64,000 nt of DNA from Takakia lepidozioides (GCA_030704615.1 CM060731.1:8678001-8742000), one strand, 5' to 3'; shown: positions 35,936 through 46,879, counted from the first letter of the stretch. Numbers and translations: made by a program. Notes: a model not told the origin generated them from the sequence alone.

Positions 35936-37010
35936 TGCATTTGGACCTCGACATAGGAGACGCACTTTGATACATAGGGGATTGCACTTGGACTTAGATG
36001 ACACTGGACAATTGGGCCAATGGCACAGGCTACCCTAGTATTGATATGAAGGAAGCTAGTTTGTTTGTTTTGTTTTGTTTTGTTTTGCCACGTTGAGATG
36101 TCCCAAACCGCGAGGCCCCAGCTCTGGTGCTTGGTACCGTTGGAATGCCCTCGAAGAGGAGGGGTGCACAGGCTTGGTCTCATGATTTTTGGACTTGTGG
36201 TGTGGGAGATGTGAAATTCCAAGTACTTTTGGTCGCTGGAAATTCACAAAAAATAGCAAAATGGAGGACAATGGTTGGAGCCTTGACAGAAGAGATATCA
36301 AGGGAAAGGTCTCCGGTTCAAATCTGGTCGTAGGCTCTGTGGAAAAAAAAATGCATTTGGACTTAGATGACATTGGATATGGGGGCCAACGGTACAGGCT
36401 ACCCTAGAGACGGGACATATATCAATAATGATATGATATATTACTACTCAATAAATTCATGAAAAAAAAAATTAATTAGGCCTTGAAATGGGAGACGTAC
36501 TTGGATACATAGGAGATTGCACACTGGGCGTAGATGGCCTCGACATGGGAGACACACGTGGGAGATGCATTTGGATACATAGGAGACATAGGAGATTGCA
36601 CTTGGGCTTAGATGACACTGGACACTTGGGCCTCCACATGGGAGATGCATTTGGATACATGAATAGAAGATTGCAGTTGGGCTTAGATGGGCCTCGACAT
36701 AGAAGACGCACTTGGATACATAGGGGATTGCATTTGGACTTAGATAACACTGGACACTTGGGCTTGTACATGGGAGATGCACTTGGATACATAGAAGATT
36801 GCACTTGGGCTTAGATGGGCCTTGACATAGGAGACGCACATGGATACATAGGAAATTGCATTTGGTCTTAGATTTCAATTTTTCACACATGGGCCAACGG
36901 CAGAGGCTACCCTAGAGGTCGTACTTAGGCCTGGACATGGGAGACGTACTTGGATACATAGGAGATTGCACTTGGGCCAACGACACAGGGTACCCTAGTA
37001 TATTTAATAG
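35936..37010 (+). repeat. Degenerate satellite-like tandem repeats
   Basis: Irregular repetition of cttggatacataggagattg, cacttgggcttagatgacac, tggacacttgggcc and aacggcacaggctaccctag, with intermixed gacatgggagacgcac. The same family occurs in reverse complement at 62890-64000. The copia and PPR regions lack it. Confidence 0.75.
36060..36370 (+). repeat. Dispersed repeat with Pol III-like box, copy 2
   Basis: Same structure as the copy at 35580: a gtttgttttgttttg run, gcttggtaccgttggaatgc, ggcttggtctcatgattttt and caatggttggagccttgaca, ending in ggttcaaatctgg, a good match to the tRNA B-box consensus. This suggests a tRNA-derived SINE, though no full tRNA fold was established. Confidence 0.6.
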
Positions 37011-37029
37011 CACACATTACTGCCACAGT

Positions 37030-37108
37030 ACAACCTGACAGGCTTTGAACACCAAACCTCGTGTTTATTGATCATTGCTCTTAACCACCATGCTACCCGC
37101 CGCTTTCT
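37030..37108 (-). repeat. tRNA-like head of a SINE, or tRNA pseudogene
   Basis: On the minus strand it reads gggtagcatggtggttaaga, close to a tRNA D-arm/A-box, then about 25 nt, then gaggtttggtgttcaaagcc, in which gttcaaagc fits the B-box. The spacing suits an internal Pol III promoter. The ends do not form an acceptor stem, so it is unlikely to be a functional tRNA gene. Downstream in transcription sense it runs into the tandem repeats at 36.9 kb, which could be the SINE body. Confidence 0.5.
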
Positions 37109-37135
37109 GTAAACCCCTACAATAACTAATGCTTT

Positions 37136-37491
37136 ACTAGGGCTTCGCGTTGCTCCGCACTACTAGCGACGAATTCTGAGAACTACATTCAATTTTTCAC
37201 AAAAAAAAGGGTGGGTCATCCCCACGGTGTTACATGCAGAGATCCCGTGTTTTGTTTTTTTCTGGAAGAAAAAATGGTGGATCTGCATTTCAACATTCAA
37301 TTTTCACAAGCCGCATCAATCAATAACAACATACCCAAATACCCTTACATTCATTGTATGAACTTTCAAGCATCCACCATGGGATTGGATCTTGGTGGGT
37401 TAAGGCTAGTTTTTGACAATATTCATGCAAGTTCATCAAGGGCTCCATCCAAAGCCACACCACGAGAAACAAACAAACATGTCCAAATTTA
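37136..37491 (+). repeat. Dispersed ~355-bp repeat, copy 1
   Basis: Nearly identical to 54836-55189. It begins actagggcttcgcgttgctc and ends aaacatgtccaaattt, with ccaccatgggattggatctt in between. The copies differ mainly in A-run length and a few substitutions. The sequence to the right differs at the two sites, so this is a discrete duplicated block. No gene was recognised in it. Confidence 0.85.
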
Positions 37492-37860
37492 AGATGTTGA
37501 ACAAACTTGTGCACAGGGTTGCCCCTCTCATCAAGCTCATTAAAATTTGTATTCACTTCCATCTTGAAGCTTTGGAGAAGCTCCACCACCCAAACCCAGA
37601 ATTAGGACAGCACTTTGATTTCCATCCACTATCACCAAAATCAGTCAAAAATCACTCCTTCAGTTAAGTGCAATTATGGGCTGACTTCCCACCTATGCCG
37701 GGTAGACCCCACTATCATTTCATGTGGATTTATGGCACAGGAAATGCACTCAACAGTACATCATGGTCAATACTTTCGGGAAATGGTGGATGGTGTGAGT
37801 AGCTAAGTCACAGATCAATGAATGAAGCAAGACACTTGCATCTTTCCGAGAAGACATCAT
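37492..37860. other. Unassigned DNA left of the PPR pseudogene
   Basis: No family-like frame was seen. This may be the former 3' flank of the PPR-DYW copy that ends at 37862. Confidence 0.35.
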
Positions 37861-37861
37861 T

Positions 37862-39637
37862 TCACCAGTAATCACCACAAGAACAAATCCCATCTTCAAA
37901 GTGGTGAAAGCGGTTAGCGTCCTGTACAACAATTGCTTGGCCAACAATCTTTGAGATGAATTTGGTGGAGGTGTGGCAGTCACCACACACTCGAAGATTC
38001 TTGATGAGACGGAGAGGCGTCCTAGGAGTCATGTTGATCAGCCCAAAACCAATGGCCAGCTTCTCACTGTGGTGGCAAAAAGAAAATTCCTTTTCCTCCT
38101 CCCCACATCATGCAATACAAAGCGCCTGTCAGGCACATACCCCGCCTCCTTCATCTTCCCAGACAATCTTCTCAGCTCAGCATGGATTTCCTTAATTCTG
38201 GGATGCAACTTGTCATCTACAACAAAGGTGTGCACCCTATTGCAAACCTCAATGCAGCAGCGACCTGGCTCTTTTTCAACCCCTCTGACCTTCATCATTC
38301 TTCTCACATTTACAGTATCAACCCACCTGCCAGCTACAGCATAGATGTTTCATAGCAACATAAGTCGCGGCATCCTATTCATTCCACTTGAGGATAGATG
38401 TTGCCGCTCGTTGAGCCATCTCTACATTGTCATGGATTCTGTAGGCACTAAACAAAGCCTTCCACACCACAACATCTGGATTGATTGGCATTTTATTAAT
38501 CAGGTCCACTGCCTCATCCAGTTGTCCCGCACGTCCAAGAAGGTCCACCATGCAGCCAAAGTGCTATACTGTTGGAGTGACACCATGATCTTGAATCAGG
38601 GAATCGAAGTAGCGTCTACCTTCATTCAGAAGGCCAGTGTGGCTGCATGCAAAGAGAACACATACTGCTTCAAGCCGTTCTTTTGCATTCCTTCAAATAG
38701 TTGCAGGACCTCCCTATGACAACCATGCTGTGCATATTTTGCAGTCATTGCATTCCACGACACCACATCTCATTCAGCCATATTGTCGAACACTCCCTTT
38801 GCATCCTCCATGCACCCACATTTGGCATACATGTCAACCAGGGTAGAGTTCAGGATCACATCCGGTACAATTCCAGCTCTGACGATGTCGCCATGCACCT
38901 CTTCGCCCTTTTCCAGGGCTGCCAGGCTTGCACACGCACTGCAAACGCACACAAACGTGATGTGGTCGGGCTTTACCCCGTCGCACATCATTTGCTCATA
39001 GGTCTCCAAAGCCGCCATCCCACGTCCTTGCTATGCATACCCTGCAAGCACTGCACTCCACGACACCACACCTCATTCAGCCATAGTGTCAAACACTCCC
39101 TTTGCATCCTAGATGCACCCACATTTTGCAAACATGTCCACCAGGGTATTGTTTAGAATGACAGCTGGTACAATTCCAGCTCTGAAGATGTCGCCATAGA
39201 CCTCTTTCCCCTTTTCCAGAGCTGCCAGGGCAGTGTTTAGAATGACATTTGGTACAATTCCAGCTTTGACGATATCCCCATGCACCTCTTTGCCCTTCTC
39301 TAGGGCTGCCAGGCTTGCACGACGCCACATCTTGTTCAGCCATAGTGTTGAACACTCCCATTGCGTCCTAGATGCACCCACATTCTGCAAACATGTCCAC
39401 CAGGGTATTGTTCAGAATGAAATCTGGTACAATTCCAGCTCTGAAGATGTCGCCATGGACCTCTTTGCCCCTTTCCAGAGCTGCCAGGCTTGCACACGCA
39501 CTGCAAACGCACCCAAACGTGATGTGGTCGGGCTTCACCCCTTCTCCCATCATTTGTTCATAAGTCTCCAAAGCCTCCATACCACGTTCTTGTTGTGCAT
39601 ACCCTGCAAGCATCGCGTCCAATGGCACCACATCTCA
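37862..39637 (-). pseudogene. PPR-DYW pseudogene, C-terminal part
   Basis: Reads on the minus strand as PPR motifs, then E motifs, then a DYW domain whose end is still CSCGDYW plus stop. Lesions are numerous: frameshifts around 38100 and 38345, an in-frame TAG at 38564-38566 in the VKHFG segment, and duplicated or deleted motif pieces at 39080-39360, where [14 protein letters not shown] repeats out of register. The array breaks abruptly at about 39638 against a methyltransferase-like gene. Its N-terminal half may be the matching fragment at 44138-44590 on the far side. It resembles the intact gene at 14012-16555 but belongs to a distinct subfamily (ETYEQMM, KPDHITFVCVC). Confidence 0.88.
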
Positions 39638-39668
39638 TTCCCTTCGGTGCTAATCACTATTTGAATCA

Positions 39669-42600
39669 ATGCAGCAAGAACTGGCAGAGGCAACTGAGAA
39701 GGGAAAATCCGAATATTTCCGCACTACACCAGAGGAACTAAGGACATCAAAGGGTGTGGAAGCAGCAATAAAAAATGAGTTTGAAATGCGAAGAACCAAA
39801 TTGATGTCTGCCTTCGGAAAGCAGCTTAGAATAGTAGATCCTGGACTTGGTTCTGAGTTTCTTCAGCAGATCAAATCTCACTATGACAAGCATGTGCATC
39901 CGGAGATGCAGCAGGAGAAATTGCACCGACTGGCCATATCCATGGTCGACCCACAAACAAAAATAAGGTGGCTGGAGGTATGGAACTCAGATCAGACAGT
40001 AAAGGACTTGAATCAGTTCCCAAAGAGCACCATACAGCCTGGCACAAAGGTGGAAGGAATCAGTGATTTGGTGTTTGATAACTGGCTCCACAAGGCTACA
40101 TTTTGGAGTCAGGTGTGTATTCAAATAAGCCGTTTTCTTTTCTTCAATTATGTGATGAGTATCTTATTTACAATACTGACAAATATACAATTTGCAGCTC
40201 GAAAAGCGTGCCGTCATTGTGCTGGATCAGACTTTGAAGGACTTGAGCATTTCGATTGTTTCCCCTCCCCAAATGTCATTGGAGGCATACATAAGGAAGT
40301 GGAGAGGTCTCACTTGGAGATACTGTTTTTTCCGGGAGTTCTCCAAAGATGGTAACATTTTACGGTCCAACAACTTTGACAGTCAGGTTGGAGGAGAGTG
40401 GGCCATGATGCGAGTTGTGTACAGGTGCAATATCATACTGGAAACTCTACTGCACATCCAGAGTTGTTGAGAGGTCCTCAGAGTTATGTAAGTTTTTGTA
40501 ATGTCCATAGAGTTTACAGTGAGGGTTCCTCACTTCAGTTTGCTGAATGTCAATGCAGACATTCAGTTGTTCTGCATTGCTTTTGCCTCTTGCAAGAAAT
40601 CTTGAGGCTTGATTAGTTGTGTTATCAGAGATCCAAAGTGAATGTCGTTGACGACATTCACTTCTATGTCTGTGTCATTCACCAGCGAAAATTTGAATTT
40701 ACATGGATTGGGAGCTAAGGGTGTATTAATTGGTTCCTTGTTCGTAATTTTGTGAATGGCGTTGACGCCATTCACATCCAGTGTTATTATGAGGTCCTCA
40801 GTGTTATGTTCGTTATGAATGTCCATTGAGTTTTTGGGGAGGGTTCCTTACTCGAGTTTCTGATTTCCATCCAATGATTTTTCCTCTTTTAAGAAATCAT
40901 TAGGCTTGATTAGCAGTGTATTCACAAATCCAAAGTGAATGTCGTTGATGACATTCACTTCTATGTCTATGTCATTCCAAAGCGAGAGTTTGCATTCACG
41001 TGGATTAGGGTGTATTTACAGTATCATTGAATGGAATGTTTTGAATGGCGTTGACGACATTCACATCCGGAGCTATCGCGTGGTCCTGAAAGGTCCTTGG
41101 AGCAGTTCTCAAAGCCATTTCATTCCATGTTTTTTTCATTCTGTGCTACTTGCATCTTACTCACTTCGCGCTTTGGTGGGTTGGGATTTATCTCTTGTTT
41201 AACAGGTACACGAAATATGTGCTTATGGAAGGAAATCACCTAAGCGGTATTCCAGACTATCTTGACATGTGGTCGGACCCTGCAAACGATCCAACCATGT
41301 ATACTGCAGGGATATTAAAGGACTAGAGTCCTTCTCACGTCAGAGACTGTGGCTGGTACCTTGACTGCCCACCGGAGCACACGACCTTTCAAGAACAGCA
41401 TATGAAATATTTGAACAATAATGCTGAGATGTTGGCCCCTCTGACTGACGAAGAGTACCAAAGAAACATAGCAACATTGGCTGCCAAGGAGCCTGATGCT
41501 CAGGGAACGCCGCAGAAGGGAAAGAAGGCGGGCCACAAACCAAAAGACAAGGCTCTTGATGTCATAGCCAGCTCACCAGCAAAGCCAAATGACAAAGACA
41601 AGTCCAAAGAGAAGGAAAAGGACAAGAGGAAGGAGAAATAAAAGGAGATGGAGAGTGGGCAGGACTTCACTGCTGGAAGATATACCCGCACAGTTCAGTG
41701 CGTGTTCGATGCCAAGCCACACCCTTCCCGTTCTGATTCGGCAGGAGAGATTAAAATTGTCAATGAGGGTTGGCTGTCGATGATGTAGAGTCGAAAGAGA
41801 TGATACACTGGGGTGCCTTCGCCTACCTGGGACAACATAATCTCATTCCTCAATCTGGTGAGAATTCCAGTTTCTTTCTTTTTTTCTCTGAAAGTTTCAT
41901 TGGCAGTATTTCAGTCTGGTTCTTTGAAAACATTCTTGCCATCGTTCTTAAAAAAAACATGTCTGTTGCAGGTGAGCACAGGTCCCACCTTCGTGTGCAG
42001 TGTGAAGAAAACATATGCGGCGGACATTGTCATTCTCGACATCCCGGATGGCCAGGCTGTGCCAGAAGTTCTTCCAAAGGGCAAGACGCCAGGCTGGAAC
42101 AAATTCGAGGACAACTACTGGAGTTGGGTGTTCGGGTTCTGTAATAATTTCCTCTCTGATGCAGAGACACTTCTGCTTTTTCAGTCATGTGACAAAGATA
42201 GTCGTCGGGCATTGGCATCATACTTGAAGTCTTCAGGGTTTGAAGTTTTGCGCACATGGAATTGTGTGAACAACCTCTACCTTGTGAAAGGGGGTTTCCC
42301 TGGTCAGCTGGTATGTTGTCTCCCTTCTGCTTGTGCTTTCATGATGAGTTTCAATGTTCTCTGCAGCTCCACTCTAGAAGAATCTGTCATGATCGACACC
42401 GATTATCACCGATTCGTGATAAAAATGATTGTTTTGTGCCTGAGTTCTGAATAGCCGATGTACACACTTCCACTATAGATTCTGTTTACCACACTAACCT
42501 GCTATCTTTGGCAGACGAGGATGTTCAAGGCGATCTGCCTACGGAGGATTCGCACCTCAAAGACACCATCCTCCATCCGCAGCTTTGAGATTTCTGACCG

Positions 42601-43420
42601 GGGTTGTTTCGTCAACCCCCCCTATGAGCCGCATGTCGATGACATTTTGTACAACTTCATGCAGTCCAGTCAGACTCTGAAGAGACCAGATGGCACTCCC
42701 TGGAGAGGTGCAAAGGAAAAATCCCCAGCGTTCATGCAAATACTGCTGGAGTCATGCAGCCACCACTCTGCACGGGTGGTTGATCTTTCTGTGTCCACAG
42801 GTTCGTTCTCTCCTTTCCGAATTGATTTTCTTTCACCAGTTCCATAAGCTTAAATCCCCCCCACCAAACTGTTCATGTCCTCCTGTCTGGTGCAGGAGCA
42901 ACTTACCATGCATGCAAGGCAGGCGAAAGAAGCCTTTTTGGCATGGAGGGTGATTCTGACCTCTACAACACAGTGCTCCTCCCCCTTTTGTCTGGCTCCA
43001 CTTCAGGCACACAGACTGATCGGATTCAAATTTGAAATGATGACGATCCCGAAGATAAGCAGGTCGACAACGACTTTTCATGTGAGTAAGTGCTAAACCC
43101 ACTTTGGGAGTCATACTCAATTTCTCAATAACATCAAAGTTACAATAATAACTTTTTCAGGCTGTCTTTCAGGAAAGGCAGCAGTGGATCTTCAGGAGAT
43201 ACAGTCATTTGTGGCGAGTCTGTTTTCGACAGCCCCCTTTCCAATTTTATGCTTCCTGATTATGCCGAAGCAATGGCACTTCACACGGCCGAGTCCCTAT
43301 CCCCTGAATTTTTTACTGCCCGGCTGTAGGTGTAGCCAGCGTAGATCCGGAGTTCTTAAATACTTAGACTTAGATGCAGAGGAAGCGGGGATACATTGTA
43401 CTGACTCTGAGTCAGACTGA
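39669..43420 (+). pseudogene. Multi-exon gene with beta-class amino-methyltransferase-like domain, decayed
   Basis: Unnamed gene. Exons deduced from phase: 39669-40112, 40198-40424, 41206-41857, 41982-42310, 42515-42800, 42896 onward, with a tail to 43420. The N-terminal exons are charged and unassigned; a Lys-rich linker (KSKEKEKDKRKEK) follows. The next exon has ADIVILDIPDG, then ETLLLFQSCDKDSRRALASY and GFEVLRTWNCVNNLYLV, which parallels the motif IV region of DNA amino-methyltransferases (DLIVTDPPY ... GF..). The later exons have KSPAFMQILLESC, VVDLSVSTGATYHACKAG and RSLFGMEGDSDLY, which parallels the C-terminal motif I block (VLDPFAGSGTT ... IGIE). This circular order is that of the beta class. 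Both signatures are altered (DIPD for DPPY; DLSVSTGAT for DPFAGSGTT). Lesions: in-frame TAG 41324-41326, TAA 41639-41641, frameshift near 41768, TGA 43033-43035, frameshift near 43325. The left end appears truncated. Confidence 0.6.
40470..41100. repeat. Intronic tandem duplication with four 24-bp palindromes
   Basis: Within the 40425-41205 intron a roughly 318-bp unit is repeated (gaggtcctcag..ttatgt at about 40470 and 40790; atccaaagtgaatgtcgttg at 40631 and 40929). Palindromes lie at 40638-40661, 40752-40775, 40935-40958 and 41042-41063. The first has arms gtgaatgtcg / cgacattcac around ttga, and the second gtgaatggcg / cgccattcac. Confidence 0.85.
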
Positions 43421-43919
43421 ACTATGTTCTTTTAATATTCTGTTTCATCCTCTTTGGAAAACGTTGAATCCCCTTCCTCCACCGTAGTTGTTCCTTTGGA
43501 AAGAAAAATAATCAAAGAATCAGCTATCATTTAAATTGCAATATGTATGAATCCATCTCACAAACCTCCCTCACTCTAGTCATATCCATTGTGCTTTCAT
43601 CTACAGTGTATTCATGCATGCTCCATTCATGAATGTTTTCCTTTGTTCAACATCCATTGTACATTCATCCTCTGTACTCTTTAATCCACCCCACAAACCT
43701 ACCACACTCATGTCATATACGTTGTGCATTCGTCTAAAGTTTTAGTCATGCATCTTCCTGTCATGAATGTTTTCCATTGCTCAACATCCATTATACATTC
43801 ATCCATTTGACTCTTATCCATCCCTCATTCATCCATCTACATTCATTTTTCACACTCATCCATCTGTTTATCATCCAACTGTACATTCATCCATCATTTA
43901 TTCATCTGTTGCTTTCAGG
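43421..43919. repeat. Low-complexity ttcatccat-rich DNA
   Basis: Irregular repetition of attcatccat, catccatt and tcatgaatgttttcc, densest at 43770-43910. It lies between the methyltransferase-like gene and a GC-rich block. No coding signal was seen. Confidence 0.7.
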
Positions 43920-44137
43920 TGGGAATGACCACTGCCTTTTATTATGTCGTCCAGCTTGTTTCCGCGGTAAAGGGTGCCAATCCGCGGGAATACACTCCAC
44001 TTCTTCCTGGGCGCGTGGTGACGCGGTCTTCAAGTGTGATGACGTGGAGTGAGCCCCGTGATGTGGCATTGGCACAAGGTGACATGGCGTGAGCGCAGTT
44101 GCGCTCACGTGACCAGGCTCACGCCGAGGCATCCCTG
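43920..44137. repeat. GC-rich terminal-repeat-like block
   Basis: Contains ccgcggtaaagg, ccaatccgcgggaatac, tgatgacgtgg, gcgctcacgtgaccagg and ggctcacgccg. Similar motif sets (ccgcgg, gcgtattccc, acgtcacgtc, ggctcacgccg) occur at both ends of the insertion at 48661-50524. The block ends abruptly in PPR sequence at 44138. It may be the right terminus of a transposon that carried the methyltransferase-like gene. Confidence 0.45.
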
Positions 44138-44590
44138 CTTGCCAACATTATGTTCCACATGATCAAACATCGTTGAGGCATTCTGTTGAACACTTGGTGA
44201 GCATCCATGATGCTCCCACACTTAACATACATGTTGACAAGGGAGTTGAGTAGAAAAAAAATTGAATCCAAATTGGATCCACTTTGGATAATGTGAGTGT
44301 GCACCTGCTTTCCAGCTTCCAGACCTCCCATCTTGATGCACTTAAGCAAGAGATAAGCACACGTATCTGAATCTGCTGAAATGTCTCCTTGGTTTATAGT
44401 CTGTAGAGCCTCTGCCTGTCGCACGAAGTATCTTCACATGCCCAGAAGTGCCAGAAGAGGTATTGTGGACTCCCTCTCTTGATCCTCTTTCAGAAGCTGT
44501 GGCCATGGATGAGGTGCCTGATTTCATCAACTGTGCCGCTGCAACTGCTGCATTCAGTTGACCATCTACCCAGAGAGACCACATATAAAG
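44138..44590 (-). pseudogene. PPR pseudogene, N-terminal part
   Basis: Minus-strand reading begins MWSLWVDGQLNAAVAAAQL and continues through a low-complexity N-terminus similar to the intact PPR gene (ASERGSREG versus ACERGPRGV). It then enters the first PPR motifs: GGLEAGKQVHTHIIQSGSN, LLNSLVNMYVKCGSIMDA and MPQRCLIMWNIMLA. It stops at the GC-rich block. A frame change near 44425 splits the N-terminus from the motifs. It may be the 5' half of the pseudogene at 37862-39637. Confidence 0.75.
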
Positions 44591-44599
44591 GTGATATTG

Positions 44600-45586
44600 T
44601 CCGGCTTCAAGCCGTTCTTTTACATTCCTTCAAATAGTTGCAGGACCTCCCTATGACAACCATGTTGGGCATATCCTGCGATCATTGAATTCTACGACAC
44701 CACATTTCGTTCAGTCATCCTGCCGAACACTCCTTTTGCATCCTCGATGCACTCACATTTGACATACAGGTCCAGCAGGGCAGTGTTCAGGATGACATCT
44801 GGTACAAATCCAGCTTTGACGATGTCACCATGGACCTCATTGCATCTTTCCAGGGCTGCTAGGCTTGCACAAGCATTGCAAACGCAAACAAATGTGATGT
44901 GGTTGGGCTTCACCCTTTCGCACATCAATTGTTCATAGGTCTCCAAAGCCTCCATCCCGCCCCTTGCTGTCCATATCCTGCAATCATCGCACTCCACGAC
45001 ACCACATTTCTTTCAGCCATACTGTCAAACACTCCCTTTGCATCCTCGATGCACTCACATTTGACATACATGTCCAGCAGGGCAGTGTTCAGAATGACAT
45101 CTGGTACAAATCCAGCTTTGACGATGTCACATGCATGGACCTTATTGCACCTTTCCAAAGCTGCCAAGCTTGCAAATGCAAACAAACGTGATGCGGTTGG
45201 GCTTCACCCCTTCGCACATCAATTGTTCATAGGTATCCAATGCATCCATCCCGCGCCCTTGCTGTGCATATTCTGCAATCATCGCCCTCCACGACACCAC
45301 ATCTCCTTCAGCCATACTGTCAAAAACTCCCTTTGTATCCTCGATGCACTCACATTTGACATACATGTCCAGCAGGGCAGTGTTCAAAATGACATTGGGT
45401 ACAATTCCAAATGTGATGATGTCACCATGGACCACTTTGCACCTTTCCAGAGCTGCCAGGCTTGCAAATGCAAACAAACGTTATGCGGTTGGGCTTCACC
45501 CCTTCCCCCATCATTTGCTCATAGGTCTCCGAAGCCTCCATCCCGCCCTTTGTTGTTCATATCCTACAATCATCGCCCTCCACGCC
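44600..45586 (-). pseudogene. PPR pseudogene fragment, tandem motif copies
   Basis: Three successive ~250-300-bp blocks each encode VKPNHITFVCVCNACASLAA, KAGFVPDVILNTALLDMYVK and CECIEDAKGVFDSMAERNVV in varying frames. Blocks are separated by small indels, and the intervening ACAS-type segments are shortened. The right end is cut at 45586 by gcccggggggtgca. Motif wording (LLDLYVK, CECIEDAKG) ties it to the plus-strand fragment at 53090-53280. Confidence 0.82.
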
Positions 45587-46139
45587 CGGGGGGTGCACTC
45601 TTCATAAAAAGACCATATCACGTGCGTGCATCAGTCAATAAACAATACCCTTGTATATAGCTTAATTCATGAATTTATCATATGTATACATATTTTTAAA
45701 AATTTATTAAAACCCCTAAAGTATTTATATAAAACAAACAATTAATGAATAACAATACCCTGCTATATGTATTCATGTGTTCATTGAGAATATAAAAACC
45801 CTTTATTTATGTATAATTTTTAATACAAAATTATGGACAAATTATAGATCGAATTTTTTAAAAATCAAAATAACTTGTGTAACCAATAAAAATGAGTATA
45901 AAACTTATTTTCCGTCTATAAAATTGTTAAAAATGTGATGAAATGTGTTGAGAAAGGTGCCTTCATTAGCAGTGCCTTGTTTTATCAATTGTGCTGCCGC
46001 CGCTGCTGTTTCCACTTAGGCCAAAACAAGAAGATTTTTCTTTTAAGAAACGGAGGGGGAGGATTTGTATGCAGCAGCAGCTGCTGCTCTCTCCCTGCTT
46101 AGGCAAACAAAAGGGAAAAAAACAATAATAGTAATAACA
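45587..46139. mobile_element. Element end (gcccggggggtgca...) followed by AT-rich DNA
   Basis: Begins gcccggggggtgca and, 30 bp later, tatcacgtgcgtg. The same pair begins a second segment at 53281. Both start exactly where a PPR motif is cut at its gtggag bases. The sequence to the right is AT-rich without coding capacity. Probably one end of an unidentified DNA transposon; the other boundary is not defined. Confidence 0.5.
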
Positions 46140-46570
46140 AATCTCGTTGCTCCCAAATTTGATATACATGTTGACGTGGGTACTGTTCAGAATGACACCT
46201 GATATGACCCTAGCTTTGACAACATCACCATGGACCTCTTTGTCTTTTTCGAGGGCTGTTTGCTGGTTGTTCATGCATTATAAACACAATCGAACATGAT
46301 CTGGTCCTTCCTGCATCATTTGCTCATAGGTCTCTATGTCAAAGTCTTCATCCCGCATCCCTCCTATGCATATCCTGCATTCATCATCACGTTCCACAAC
46401 ACCACATCTCGTTCAACCATATTGTCAAAACACTACATCTTGTTAAACCACCTTGCTGCACCCGCTCTTGAATTACATGTCCACCAAGATAGGGTTCAGA
46501 ATGACATCTGATACAATTCCAGCTCTTACGATGTCACCATGGACTTCTTTGCCCTTTTCGAAAGGGTATC
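46140..46570 (-). pseudogene. PPR pseudogene remnants
   Basis: Minus-strand PPR motif pieces (KEVHGDVVKARV, VILNSTHVNMY; then KGKEVHGDIVRAGI near 46500-46560) interrupted by indels and by unrelated sequence at 46010-46140. Strongly degraded. Confidence 0.65.
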
Positions 46571-46583
46571 AGGAGAGAAAGAA

Positions 46584-46604
46584 CTCTCTCTCTCTCTCTC
46601 TCTC
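46584..46604. repeat. (TC)n microsatellite
   Basis: About ten TC dinucleotides, directly right of a PPR remnant. Confidence 0.85.
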
Positions 46605-46879
46605 AAGCTCCCGACGCGATGAATTCGAGGTCAGATGGTGGGGTCAGCTGCAACATATGACTGATAGCAGATATGGGCCTAAGTTAATCGACTCTATATC
46701 TTGGAAGCAGGACCGCCCTGTAGACTTCAAATAGTTTGGATTTTAATTTAATTTCCCGGTAGCTATATAAACTATTCTAAGTGTCAAATTGTTGTACAAG
46801 GAAGAACAAGCTCATGTGAAATGTGATGGGACATACATCTTGTTGTTAGGTGCTGGTAAAATGCAGGGAGAACATTCTC

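Noticed and set aside
37030-37108. Functional tRNA gene
   Set aside because: A- and B-box-like motifs are present, but no acceptor-stem pairing or clear anticodon stem was found.
41813-42454. Single 213-residue frame as one exon
   Set aside because: Its N-terminal part is intronic, and phase matching places the acceptor at 41981. The C-terminal part past 42310 follows a gtatgt donor.
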